NCBI GenBank assembly: GCA_963822095.1
Contig: CAWGGS010000033.1
Location: forward strand, 1 to 64,000
Direction: 5' to 3'
Length of the DNA stretch: 64,000 bases
Source of the DNA: CAWGGS01 sp963822095
GTDB taxonomy: Bacteria > Desulfobacterota > Desulfobulbia > Desulfobulbales > Desulfocapsaceae
In this document: positions 35,229 through 43,727 of the stretch, piece after piece
Position numbering within the stretch: position 1 is the first letter of the stretch
How the letters are laid out: each line of letters begins with the position of its first letter
The notes under the pieces: generated by a model
Seen by the model: only the letters and a program-made list of their open reading frames with translations
Database searches by the model: none
Told to the model about the DNA's origin: nothing
Position numbers and translations under genes: made by a program

Positions 35229-36809
35229 ATTTCGTGATTTTACGATGGGCTCTTCAATTTGTCCGGATTCGAGACGCAACAACTGCGCGTCGATATCCAC
35301 AAGTAATTTCTCATGGACGGGCTGACTGAGAATGCCGTTTCGAAAGGCCTCCATTACCTTGTCCTTTTCAACAAGCAGCAAGTGTCGGTGCGCCCACTGT
35401 AGTTCCTCCGTATGAAGTTGCTCCTTTTCCAGATGCAGTTCGTCGAGCGCTGCTTTGTTCTGCTCAATCTTTTGTTCATATTCATGGCGAAGAGTGACCA
35501 CCACCTCCTCATTGGTGAAATGGACCTGCGACATGCGGTCGAGTTCCGCCAAAGCGGCATAGGACGCCTGCAACTTGCCGCGCGTCAATTCGTAGGCTGC
35601 TCGTTCCTGGCGTCCACGCACAATTCCCAGCCATCGCAGCAGGGGAGACATCGACAACCCATGGACAAGAATCGACACAATGACGACACCGAAGGTCATG
35701 GATACCAGCAGTTCACGGTGCGGGAAATCCTTCGGCAGACTGAGGACCAGCACCATGGACAGCCCGCCGCGCAGTCCACCCCAGGTCAGGACCGTACTCC
35801 AGGCCCAGGAGATGCGTTCCCTCGACCGGCGCAAGAGAGACGAGGCACCGAAGATGATCAGCGCCCTGCCTCCGCTCACTACGAGATAGGCGACCACGAT
35901 TGCCTGCCAGGAGGCAAGCAATGCCTGGAAGTGCACTTCGAGACCGATCAGCAGGAAGATGATCGAGTTGAGCGCGAAGGCGAGGTATTCCCAGAAGGTC
36001 TCCACAGCGATCCTGGTCGAAGGCGACATGCCGACTCGGGCGCCGTAATTACCGCAGAGCATACCCGCCGCCACCGTTGCTATCACCCCGGAATAATGGA
36101 AATGCTCGGCGGCCAGGAAGGAACCGTAGGCGGCAATCGTCGTCAGTGTAATCTCAATCATTGGATCATCCACGTGTCTGATGACCTGGGAGACGGCCAG
36201 ACCTACGCCCACCCCAATGAAGGCGCCCAGACCTACGATCTTGATAAAATCTAAGGCCAAATCACCTGGTGTTACCGCCGTACCCGCCACCAGGGCGATG
36301 CTGAGCGTGAAGAAGACGATGGCGGTGCCGTCGTTGAGCAGGCTCTCCCCTTCGAGCAGTACAGACAGACGTTTCGGCACCCCCAGGCTCTTGAAAATCG
36401 ATACGACGGCAATGGGGTCGGTGGCGGAGATAATCGTACCGAAGACCAGCGCGTGTTTCCAGGTAAAACCCTGCACGAAATGCAATGCACCAGCAACCGG
36501 TGTCAAAATCAGGGCTGTAAGCGCGATCGCCGCCACCACACCGGGGATGGCCAGTGAGTGAATGGTGAGACGGTTGCGCCAGAATTCCTTGAACTCGATG
36601 TGAAAGGCAGCCTCGAAGAGCAGCCCCGGCAGAAAGACATTGAACATCAGCGCCTTGGTCAGGTGAGGGGCTTCAAAGGCATGGAGCAGCCCCAGGACAA
36701 GGCCGGTGATGACCAGGGCCACCGTGTAGGGGACCGCCAGGCGTTGCACTGCTATCGCCACGGCTGTGGCCACTATAAAGAGTAAAATTAAGACGGTTCC
36801 CGTTTCCAT
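35217..36809 (-). CDS. Na+/H+ antiporter, CPA1 (NhaP) type
   Basis: The protein has 530 residues with 12 or so membrane helices. Key parts are FLPGLLFEAAFHIEF, the ion site ATDPIAVVSIFKSLGVP, LLEGESLLNDGTAIVFF and the arginine helix TWGGLRGGLSMVLVL. The last ~110 residues are a cytoplasmic charged helical tail (LHLEKEQLHTEELQWAHRHLL). CPA1 proteins exchange Na+ for H+ at the inner membrane and protect against salt and alkaline stress. It is a single gene; its stop codon overlaps the activator site of the DUF1207-ftsH unit. Confidence 0.92.
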   Translation of the reverse strand: METGTVLILLFIVATAVAIAVQRLAVPYTVALVITGLVLGLLHAFEAPHLTKALMFNVFLPGLLFEAAFHIEFKEFWRNRLTIHSLAIPGVVAAIALTALILTPVAGALHFVQGFTWKHALVFGTIISATDPIAVVSIFKSLGVPKRLSVLLEGESLLNDGTAIVFFTLSIALVAGTAVTPGDLALDFIKIVGLGAFIGVGVGLAVSQVIRHVDDPMIEITLTTIAAYGSFLAAEHFHYSGVIATVAAGMLCGNYGARVGMSPSTRIAVETFWEYLAFALNSIIFLLIGLEVHFQALLASWQAIVVAYLVVSGGRALIIFGASSLLRRSRERISWAWSTVLTWGGLRGGLSMVLVLSLPKDFPHRELLVSMTFGVVIVSILVHGLSMSPLLRWLGIVRGRQERAAYELTRGKLQASYAALAELDRMSQVHFTNEEVVVTLRHEYEQKIEQNKAALDELHLEKEQLHTEELQWAHRHLLLVEKDKVMEAFRNGILSQPVHEKLLVDIDAQLLRLESGQIEEPIVKSRNGHI

Positions 36810-37115
36810 TCTCGTCGATGCACTCCGTTTCTCTTATAATGTTTTTACCACCAAAGCTCAGTCTGGGCTTTGGGCGATTGATGAGGGTGGCAATCAGTTA
36901 ATTTTGGTTCATCCAGCTTAAGCGTACATAACAATAACCCGGGAGGCAAAGGGCGTCGCTGGAGAACGCCTCGCGGAGGCCCGCAGGTGTTCCACAGTAG
37001 GCCCGGTGGGGTGCGGACGGTAGCGATGAACTTCGCCGGGTTTTTCTATCAGCTATATCAAAGGACACTGAACACAGAGAAGCCTTAATTTTAAGGTGCG
37101 CAGATACCCTCAGAG
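36810..37115. other. Short gap with MITE copy D
   Basis: The worn repeat element fills about half of it. An AT-rich -10-like box (TATAAG, minus strand, ~36833) could serve the antiporter gene. Confidence 0.4.
36906..37066 (+). repeat. MITE-like element, copy D (internal deletion)
   Basis: This copy starts with GGTTCATCCAGCTTAAGCGT and continues with AACCCGGGAGGC and CGGAGGCCCG as the others do, then jumps from GGGGTGCGGACGG directly to the right-end part (AGCGATGAACTTCGCCGGG). About 95 bp of the middle, including the second stem arm, are missing. Confidence 0.65.
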
Positions 37116-37820
37116 TTACCCCTCCGGGTCCCTTTCCTTCCCCAGGGCCGGACCCTCGGATTCCTCCTGTGCGGGTTTCGGCTGCCAGCGCTCCTGAAGG
37201 GCGGGCATATTTTTGCTGTGGGTTAAGACTACAATCTCGTCACCTTCCCGAAAGGTTGTTTCTTCATTGGCATGAGAAAACCTGCCATCGCGGTAATAAC
37301 AGATAATCTTGGCCTCGGCAGGCAGATTCATATCCTTGACCGCCACCACATCTTCCTTTCCAGCAGTCAAGATAAAAAACCGGGCCTCGTCCTTGATGAT
37401 AGTGGAAAGTTCAACATTTTCACTGCCTCCCACCATGTCCACCAGATACCGGCTGATTGTGCGGGAGGGGATGATCGTGTCTTCCAGGCCCAACTCATGA
37501 CAAATACCCTCAAACTGCGGATCGCCTATGCTTGTCACCACGCGTTTGAAACCCAGCGACCGACCTATGAGGCCGGCGATGAGATTTGCCTGATCGTTAT
37601 CGGAAAGACAAAACAGAAAGTCGGTGTCAGTGGGATTGACCTCTCTCAGGACTTTGGGATGGCTGCCGTCACCCTGCAGGAAACTGCAATCCATCTCTTC
37701 AGACAGTTCATCGATCCTGGCCTTATCGGTGTCGATAATAATGACTTCATGCCCTTTGTTGCCGAGCATCCTGGCCGTTTCAATGCTGACTAATCCCGCT
37801 CCGATAAATACGGTTCTCAT
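37116..37820 (-). CDS. trkA: TrkA-type K+ uptake regulatory protein (RCK)
   Basis: The protein has 234 residues: a Rossmann RCK_N domain (VFIGAGLVSIETARML, EVIIIDTD, LQGDGSHPKVL) and a C-terminal RCK_C domain (~140-215; VKDMNLPAEAKIICYYRDG, FREGDEIVVLTHS). It binds NAD(H) or ATP and gates the TrkH channel from the cytoplasmic side. The start overlaps the trkH stop by 4 bp, with GGAGGGAGT as ribosome site, so the pair is made together. Confidence 0.9.
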   Translation of the reverse strand: MRTVFIGAGLVSIETARMLGNKGHEVIIIDTDKARIDELSEEMDCSFLQGDGSHPKVLREVNPTDTDFLFCLSDNDQANLIAGLIGRSLGFKRVVTSIGDPQFEGICHELGLEDTIIPSRTISRYLVDMVGGSENVELSTIIKDEARFFILTAGKEDVVAVKDMNLPAEAKIICYYRDGRFSHANEETTFREGDEIVVLTHSKNMPALQERWQPKPAQEESEGPALGKERDPEG

Positions 37821-39298
37821 ACTCCCTCCATTCTTCTGCCAAACCAGGTTCCTGGATACAGCATAACCAACCAGGCGATGATTTCAAGCCTGCCCATCAA
37901 CATGTCAACACACAAAACCCCTTTTAGATATCCGGGCAAGGCCACACTCGTCACCCCCACAGAAAGCCCCGCTGTTCCCGTTGCCGAAACCACGTCGAAC
38001 AGAGAGTCGAGGGGGTTGTATCCAGCGGCCACAAACAACAGCCAGGACAGTCCCACGATCATGACGAACAGCAGGATGAGCAACAGAGAGGCATGGACCT
38101 CGTCGTTCTGCAGGCGGCGGCCGGCCATCCGGGGTTCGAGGACGGCGTGCTTGGGCAGGCAGGTCCTCAGGAGAATCAGACGAAACATGCTTGCCGCAAT
38201 CAACAGCCGCAGCACCTTGAATCCTCCCGCAGTCGAGCCAACGCCGCCGCCGACAAGCATCGAGAAAATCAAGACCAGCTTCGAGCCCGCATCAAGCTGA
38301 TCGCAGGGCATCGAGGAAAATCCCGAGGTTGTCTGCGCAAAAAAGGCCAGCATCGGCGCATGATGGAGTACCTGCTGCCAGGTCATGCCGACACTCAACC
38401 ACATGGCAATGCCCACCGCCACCGAAACGACCAGAGCAGCGATAACGATGATCCGAAGTTGCAGAAAGGCCACTGCGACAATCCGCTTCTCCTTGAACAT
38501 CCGATGATAAAAGGCCAACGGGACCGCACCGGCGATACAGAGCAGGGTAATCCATACCTGTGCGGGCCAGGAGACCATTGCCAGGCTACCGTCATGCGTG
38601 GCAAAGCCCCCGGTCGAGACCGCTGCGAAGGTATAGAGCACCGCATCAAAGAACCCGACACCCGTGAGCACGGCACCAATGACACCCAGGATGGTCAAAA
38701 CGCCATAGACTTTCAGGATTCGCCGTGTGTGCGCTCGGGTACCGCCGACCAGGTCGTCGCTTTCAGCCTCTATGCCGGCAAGCCCTTTGGTCACCAGACC
38801 CGGTTGAATGACGAAGGCCAGTGAGAGGATAATAATGCCCAGTCCGCCATACCACTGCATCCAGGCACGGGCAAAAAGAAAGGTCGACGGTGCGCCCGTA
38901 AGGGTTGCCTTCATGCTCAGCCCTGTGGTTGTTACACCGGATACAGCCTCGAAGAAGGCATCCGGGAAAGTCAGGCCCGAGGCCATCATCGGGTAAGACA
39001 TCACAAGCGGGGTGAACAGCAGCATCAGCGCAACCACGACCATCCCTTCATTGGCCTGCACCCTGGAAGGAGCGCGCAGCCGGGCAAGGATTGTCCCAAG
39101 GGCCGTAAGTCCAGCAGCCACTATGCCATACCGCAGAAGCAGGAGTGTGTCACCAAAAAATATCGATACACCCAGCGGCACCAGCGTCAGTATTGCGAGT
39201 ATCACGCACAGCTGACCGAAATACTTAAAAACCACCCGAAACCGGACGGCGTACATGAGTTCTTTTGCCTGTTTCGCCACCGATTGGTAACTCCTCAC
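37817..39298 (-). CDS. trkH: TrkH-type K+ transport channel subunit
   Basis: The protein has 493 residues and a GTG start that overlaps the stop of the CAP gene (GTGA). It has the four-fold pore-repeat layout of TrkH/KtrB; pore-loop parts include AVSGVTTTGLSM, AAVSTGGFATHDGS, QTTSGFSSMPCD and VSATGTAGLSVG. Together with TrkA it brings K+ into the cell, the first response to osmotic stress. The operon order is CAP, trkH, trkA. Confidence 0.92.
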   Translation of the reverse strand: MRSYQSVAKQAKELMYAVRFRVVFKYFGQLCVILAILTLVPLGVSIFFGDTLLLLRYGIVAAGLTALGTILARLRAPSRVQANEGMVVVALMLLFTPLVMSYPMMASGLTFPDAFFEAVSGVTTTGLSMKATLTGAPSTFLFARAWMQWYGGLGIIILSLAFVIQPGLVTKGLAGIEAESDDLVGGTRAHTRRILKVYGVLTILGVIGAVLTGVGFFDAVLYTFAAVSTGGFATHDGSLAMVSWPAQVWITLLCIAGAVPLAFYHRMFKEKRIVAVAFLQLRIIVIAALVVSVAVGIAMWLSVGMTWQQVLHHAPMLAFFAQTTSGFSSMPCDQLDAGSKLVLIFSMLVGGGVGSTAGGFKVLRLLIAASMFRLILLRTCLPKHAVLEPRMAGRRLQNDEVHASLLLILLFVMIVGLSWLLFVAAGYNPLDSLFDVVSATGTAGLSVGVTSVALPGYLKGVLCVDMLMGRLEIIAWLVMLYPGTWFGRRMEGV

Positions 39299-39960
39299 AG
39301 GTTTTTTAACGATGGGGTTTCATATCGCGGGGACTCATGGAACCTCCCCGAGAAATCGATGACGCACATACGCCCGAAACGGGGATGAGAGCCGCAAGAG
39401 ACTCCAGCGCTGATAAAAACGGGATTGAACAGGTTCTTCCGATGCCCCCGTCCCGGCACCCCTTCGTCGATGATCATCTGGATGACCATACTCCGGGGAT
39501 CGTCGAGACCATAGACGATGTTTTCACCGATCTGTCCCTTCCATGTCCCATGCTGTTCGATTCGTCCCTGCATTCCACTGCTTCGCAGGCTACCATGGCC
39601 GGTGGCGCCGGATCTGCCCTGCTCCGTGATGAGTTCCGCCGCAGCGTCGGCAAGTCCCGCCGACCAGATTAACGGCGGCAGCGGTTTCTGGTGGGACAGG
39701 AATTGGATCACCTCATCGACGGCATCACTCCCCTTACTGGTCTGTATGGGGTCGGCTATTCCCGGCATTTGGTAAGATTTCTCTTGGAAACGGCTGCGCC
39801 ACTCGCAAAGAAATCGGGCAAATGTAAGTGGTTCGGTGCGGACCAGATTGATCTCCACCAGCACCTGCCTGGCCAAATCTTCTTGCAGGGCCACAACAGA
39901 TGGAACAAACACGGCGAGCTGAAATACGGTTATCACGGCACATAGGATGCGGTTATTCAT
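39295..39960 (-). CDS. CAP/SCP-domain secreted protein
   Basis: With the start at 39960 the product has 221 residues and a signal peptide (ILCAVITVFQLAVFVPSVVA). The CAP (SCP/PR-1-like) domain shows VLVEINLVRTEPLTFARFL, LIWSAGLADAAAELITEQG, the HGSLRSSGM and GENIVYG motifs, and GRGHRKNLFNPVFISAGV, all usual in bacterial CAP proteins. The function of these periplasmic proteins is not settled. It is coupled to trkH by a 4-bp overlap, an unusual partner for a K+ system. Confidence 0.82.
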   Translation of the reverse strand: MNNRILCAVITVFQLAVFVPSVVALQEDLARQVLVEINLVRTEPLTFARFLCEWRSRFQEKSYQMPGIADPIQTSKGSDAVDEVIQFLSHQKPLPPLIWSAGLADAAAELITEQGRSGATGHGSLRSSGMQGRIEQHGTWKGQIGENIVYGLDDPRSMVIQMIIDEGVPGRGHRKNLFNPVFISAGVSCGSHPRFGRMCVIDFSGRFHESPRYETPSLKNL

Positions 39961-40202
39961 TTCAACGCGTGCCCCTCTGAATTGCCGAGAATCATGTGCA
40001 GGCAGGCGGAACAACATCGGACAATATATTGAGATTATTTATTTTTCAAGAACAACCGTCCATCCAGAAATGAGATATTTTGTTCTAAATCGAGGCGCGA
40101 TGGCAAATTTTACCGGAGGCATATACAGAATATTCCGAAGATTAAATTTGACAGCGCAACGAAGAGCTAGGGCAAAATAGCCGTTTCAGGATGGACACTC
40201 AA

Positions 40203-40406
40203 CTATCGGTTGTCTTTACGTTCACGCAGAAAATCGAGAATCTGCTCGACCACGGCCAGTCCCAATGTTAAATTCGAAACGGTATTGCACGCCCCGCTCA
40301 AAATACCACGGACCTCGATCTGAACCAGGCGGCGACGCAGCTCACAACATATGGCCAGGCGTTTTTTGCCCTCCTGGAGGGTTTTCAGTTCCTGGTTGAG
40401 AAGCAT
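40203..40406 (-). CDS. Small hypothetical protein in the YqjK position
   Basis: The protein has 67 residues, mostly helical and basic at both ends (ELKTLQEGKKRLAICCELRRRL, VVEQILDFLRERKDNR). It overlaps the end of the YqjE-like gene by 22 bp. In enterobacteria the order is yqjD-yqjE-yqjK, and this gene has the place and size of yqjK, but the sequence is not clearly related. Confidence 0.6.
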   Translation of the reverse strand: MLLNQELKTLQEGKKRLAICCELRRRLVQIEVRGILSGACNTVSNLTLGLAVVEQILDFLRERKDNR

Positions 40407-40774
40407 GTCATGTCCTTTTTCAATTCGGCAACGCTCTGTTCAAAGGCCAGCGGTTTTCGTCCCAGATGTCGACTCAGCTTGAGAAAAACGACTACTCCCG
40501 CCAGCATGCTGGCCACTGCCGCAGCAACAAGTCCGTAAATCCTTAATTCCGGAGGCAATACGTATAGGCCCGCCAGAACCAGCAGCAGGAGTCCGAGCAT
40601 TGAAAATACCACACCTATACAGGCCAGGAGCAATGCCTGGACCAGACGTATTTTGGCTTCGCGCAACTCCAAAGCCAGCAGTTCCAGACGATCCTCAAGG
40701 ATTTGGGCGGCTATCCCACCCAACCGCCCTGCAGCTCCTGCAAACCCGGAAATAATCAGCGGCAGCCTGTTCAT
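40385..40774 (-). CDS. YqjE/phage holin-like (DUF1469) membrane protein
   Basis: With the start at 40774 (AAGGAA six bases upstream) the product has 129 residues. An N-terminal amphipathic helix (AQILEDRLELLALELREAKIRL) is followed by two membrane helices (ALLLACIGVVFSMLGLLLLV, GLVAAAVASMLAGVVVFL) and a short basic tail. This is the DUF1469/holin-X plan of YqjE. It begins 1 bp after the YqjD-like gene ends. Confidence 0.8.
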   Translation of the reverse strand: MNRLPLIISGFAGAAGRLGGIAAQILEDRLELLALELREAKIRLVQALLLACIGVVFSMLGLLLLVLAGLYVLPPELRIYGLVAAAVASMLAGVVVFLKLSRHLGRKPLAFEQSVAELKKDMTCFSTRN

Positions 40775-40775
40775 G

Positions 40776-41072
40776 CTATTTCCTTGACATGAACCAGCCC
40801 ATAAGCAGGCCCGCGAGAAATGTGCCGCCGATGGCATAGTACGGCTGAATATGAATGAACTCATCCGCGGCTTTGACCTTGACCATAAGCTGATCTTCAA
40901 GCTCGCCAAGACCGCTCTTGGAGGAGTCCAGGCGTTCTTTCAGGGCAGATCTGGCTGCCTTGATTCGATCGTCCAGCTCTCCGGAAGTAGCGTCCACGAG
41001 TGCATGGGCATGTTCGATGATGTGCTGCATTTCTTCACTCATGTTTTTTGAATGATCTTTTGCGCTTGCCAT
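40776..41072 (-). CDS. YqjD/ElaB-type DUF883 protein
   Basis: The protein has 98 residues: a charged helical part (MQHIIEHAHALVDATSGEL, AARSALKERLDSSKSGL) and one C-terminal membrane helix (YYAIGGTFLAGLLMGWFM) ending in SRK. ElaB/YqjD proteins anchor to the inner membrane and bind ribosomes in stationary phase in E. coli. The SD is AAGGAG. The gene is preceded by the best sigma-54 promoter of the window, ~100 bp upstream, and leads the yqjD-yqjE-(yqjK) unit. Confidence 0.85.
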   Translation of the reverse strand: MASAKDHSKNMSEEMQHIIEHAHALVDATSGELDDRIKAARSALKERLDSSKSGLGELEDQLMVKVKAADEFIHIQPYYAIGGTFLAGLLMGWFMSRK

Positions 41073-41118
41073 GTTGGATAATCTCCTTAAGACTGCTGAT
41101 AAATTTAAAAACGGGGTT

Positions 41119-41148
41119 AGCCCGGATTTCTCATGAGAAATCCGGGCT
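41119..41148. repeat. Perfect 30-bp palindrome in the yqjD leader
   Basis: The arm AGCCCGGATTTCTCA is followed by its exact reverse complement. It lies between the sigma-54 promoter and the gene. Half of it, together with the flanking GTTAGC/AACCCCG part, recurs at 61725-61749 in the leader of the YSC84 gene. Confidence 0.8.
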
Positions 41149-41170
41149 GATTCTTCTCTCAGTCCTATGT

Positions 41171-41186
41171 AGCAATCATTGTGCCA
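41171..41186 (-). promoter_or_regulatory. Sigma-54 promoter, yqjD-yqjE unit
   Basis: On the minus strand TGGCACAATGATTGCT matches the consensus TGGCAC-N5-TTGCW at every defined position. The start of transcription would be near 41160, giving a leader of about 88 nt. The activator site begins 99 bp upstream of the -24 box. Confidence 0.85.
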
Positions 41187-41284
41187 GGTTTTTTAACCGG
41201 CATCATGTGATCTATCATTCTGATTTCAAGGAAGAATTTAGGGAAAAGAGATCAAAAGATTGCTGTTGCCAGTAAGAGAGCACA

Positions 41285-41316
41285 GGTCATATATGCCCAT
41301 ATGGTCATATATGACC
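41285..41316. promoter_or_regulatory. Double palindromic activator site upstream of yqjD
   Basis: GGTCATATATGCCC and GGTCATATATGACC are separated by 4 bp. The second is a perfect palindrome. This is the clearest copy of the site. Confidence 0.8.
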
Positions 41317-41436
41317 TCTACCTGGGTACCCGATCAAGGTCTCTGGAATGATGATCCTATGGTTAAAAAAGATAGCTCTAAATGAGATCCATGGAGCTTG
41401 ACTGTTACTTACCCGAGGTCACCTGCTAACGGACTC

Positions 41437-42633
41437 CTATTCACCAAGGGCGTTTCGCGCCAGAGAATCCAGATCTGTATCCGTGACCGTGGGAAGAAAA
41501 CGTTTTCGATAAAGCTCGTCATGCAAGATATTCACAATGGCAACCAGGGGTGCGGCAACCAGAGCACCCAGCACACCGAAGGCTGCCACGCATAAAAGCA
41601 GAGAGAAGATCACAGCCACCGGATGCAGTTTCATGCTGCGTGCCATAACGAAAGGAAGGATCATATTGTTTTCAACGACCTGGACAGCGAAATACCCGAG
41701 TAAAACCCAAAGGGGAGTCTTGCTTCCTTCACCCAGGGCCAACAAAAGGGCAGGCACTGCGCTCAGGATTGGACCCAGGTAGGGAATCGCCTCGAAGACT
41801 CCCGCAATCAGCCCGAGAACCAAGGCATCCACAAATCCGAAAAAGGGCCACATGAGCAGAAACACAAACAAACCGACGGTCAGCATCGACAGCAGTGTCG
41901 CGAACGCCCAGGTTGGCACAAATTTTACAACCCTGTGCATGATAGTCAGGGTCTGGTTGTGGTGACGCTCGGGTACAATCAAAAAGATCGCACCGAAAAT
42001 GGGGCGGGGATTCATCAGTGTAAAGATCACTCCGAAGAATACCATCACCAGCACAACCATGATCTGAGCCGCGTTGAATGCCACCGCTGTAAAACTACCA
42101 AGCACGCTTTGAATCATCTGACCCAACCTGGAACGGAGTGATCCCAAATCTTTCGGAGTTTTTGGTGGCATGGGTTTAGCGGTTCGTCGCACGACTTTGG
42201 GCTTGCCTTCGTCCGTTGCTGTCTCGGCAATTTCAGTGGTGACTTCCGCCTGGAGTTTTTCCTCGGAAAGCACTGCCTGTTGCTCCATTTTGATCAGGGG
42301 CTTTTGCATACGTTCCCAATACACGGGCAACTGTTCCGAAAGCTTGGTGACCGAATCCTTCATCGGCCCGAAGAAAGCCCATCCCGTCAAAGCAATGACC
42401 ACAACCAATGCCGCCACGATCAGCCCCGTCGCTCCTTTTCTTCCACCTGTAGAACCCCGCCTTCGCGAGATCACGGGATTGACTGCAAGCGAAATCAGCA
42501 GAATAAGCAGAAGCGACAATATGATTGGAGACAGCAGAGAGAACGTTTGGATGAACGCGAAGAATGCCGCTCCAAGTATAAGATATGCATAGACCGGGGT
42601 TGGCCTCACCTCTGGTTTGGAATCGTCAGGCAT
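41437..42633 (-). CDS. AI-2E family transporter (complete)
   Basis: The protein has 398 residues with a paired N-terminal helix block, a hydrophilic domain (~90-165, with a Lys/Pro-rich insert KPKVVRRTAKPMPPKTP) and a C-terminal block of five helices. The family motif is IAGVFEAIPYLGPILSAVPALLL, then VQVVENNMILPFVMARSMKLHPV. It is an inner-membrane permease of unproven substrate. It follows the PPK2 gene by 11 bp on the same strand and may be the last gene of the long minus-strand run that starts near 61.5 kb. Confidence 0.88.
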   Translation of the reverse strand: MPDDSKPEVRPTPVYAYLILGAAFFAFIQTFSLLSPIILSLLLILLISLAVNPVISRRRGSTGGRKGATGLIVAALVVVIALTGWAFFGPMKDSVTKLSEQLPVYWERMQKPLIKMEQQAVLSEEKLQAEVTTEIAETATDEGKPKVVRRTAKPMPPKTPKDLGSLRSRLGQMIQSVLGSFTAVAFNAAQIMVVLVMVFFGVIFTLMNPRPIFGAIFLIVPERHHNQTLTIMHRVVKFVPTWAFATLLSMLTVGLFVFLLMWPFFGFVDALVLGLIAGVFEAIPYLGPILSAVPALLLALGEGSKTPLWVLLGYFAVQVVENNMILPFVMARSMKLHPVAVIFSLLLCVAAFGVLGALVAAPLVAIVNILHDELYRKRFLPTVTDTDLDSLARNALGE

Positions 42634-42644
42634 GGTTTTTTCTT

Positions 42645-43508
42645 TTACAGCAGTTTGCGGATGGCTTTTAATTCCCGGCGACGTTTCGAGCTGGTCTTAG
42701 GATATTCCATCTTTAAATCACCCAACGCATCAAGGATAATTTGCGACACTATCAACCGTGCATTCTTCTTATCGTCGGCCGGCACGACATGCCATGGCGC
42801 GTGCCGGGTGCTGGTCGCATGCAGGCAGTCCTCATACGCCTCCATGTACTGCTGCCAATAGGTCCTCTCGTGAATGTCGGCCAGACTGAATTTCCAGTTC
42901 TTTTCAGGCTCATCGATGCGCGCCAGGAAACGATTCCGTTGCTCATCCTCGGATAGATGGAGAAATATTTTGATGATCCGGGTGCCGTTGCGGTGGAGAT
43001 GTTCCTCGAAGTCGACAATGGAAGCAAACCGCTCCTGCCAGATGGTCTTCTCATCGAGCAATTCATCCGGAAGCCCCTGGGAGCGAAGGATCTCCGGATG
43101 CACGCGGGCAACGAGCACCTCCTCATAGTAGGACCGGTTGAAGATCCCTATCCGTCCCCGTTCCGGCAGACATCTGGTCGTGCGCCAGAGGAAATCATGC
43201 TCCAGCTCTTCGGCACTCGGTTGTTTGAAATTGAACACCTGACAGCCCTGGGGATTAACTCCAGACATGACATGCCGGATAGCACCATCCTTGCCGGCGG
43301 CATCCATTGCCTGAAAAACAACCAGCACCGCATAGCGGTTGGACGCATAATGAAGATGCTGCAGTGCACTCAACTCCTCAATATGTTCTTCCAGAAACTT
43401 ACGGTACTGCTTCTTCGATTTGTAAAAGGGTTTCACTCTCGTCGGTCGTTTTTCGAGTTTGAACTTTTCTCCGGAACATATCCTGAAATCTTTGGTCGCA
43501 ATATTCAT
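42645..43508 (-). CDS. ppk2: Polyphosphate kinase 2 family protein
   Basis: The start at 43508 (AGAGGTGATC before the ATG) gives 287 residues. The P-loop-like VVFQAMDAAGKDGAIRHV, the lid region with RTTRCLPERGRIGIFNRSYYEEVLVARVHP and the GTRIIKIFLHLSEDEQRNRF segment are all typical of PPK2. The enzyme moves phosphate from polyphosphate to nucleoside mono- or diphosphates, so it lets the cell rebuild ATP or GTP from stored polyphosphate. This fits a starvation-energy role with the neighbouring glycogen and phosphoketolase genes. Confidence 0.93.
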   Translation of the reverse strand: MNIATKDFRICSGEKFKLEKRPTRVKPFYKSKKQYRKFLEEHIEELSALQHLHYASNRYAVLVVFQAMDAAGKDGAIRHVMSGVNPQGCQVFNFKQPSAEELEHDFLWRTTRCLPERGRIGIFNRSYYEEVLVARVHPEILRSQGLPDELLDEKTIWQERFASIVDFEEHLHRNGTRIIKIFLHLSEDEQRNRFLARIDEPEKNWKFSLADIHERTYWQQYMEAYEDCLHATSTRHAPWHVVPADDKKNARLIVSQIILDALGDLKMEYPKTSSKRRRELKAIRKLL

Positions 43509-43727
43509 GATCACCTCTTTTCTTATTCTTCCAGTTATTGCCCTGATGAAAATCCTCCTTGGCAATCTGTTCGTCGCCCCGATAGCCCCCGGCAATCTAT
43601 GAGTCATAACCACCCGCCGCTAAAACCCGCCCGCCACAAACCGTAGGCGATATATGGACAGTTTCGCATCAATCGCCACAATAAGCCGGTGTGATAGTTT
43701 TCGATCATCAAAAGAATCGGCCCTTGA

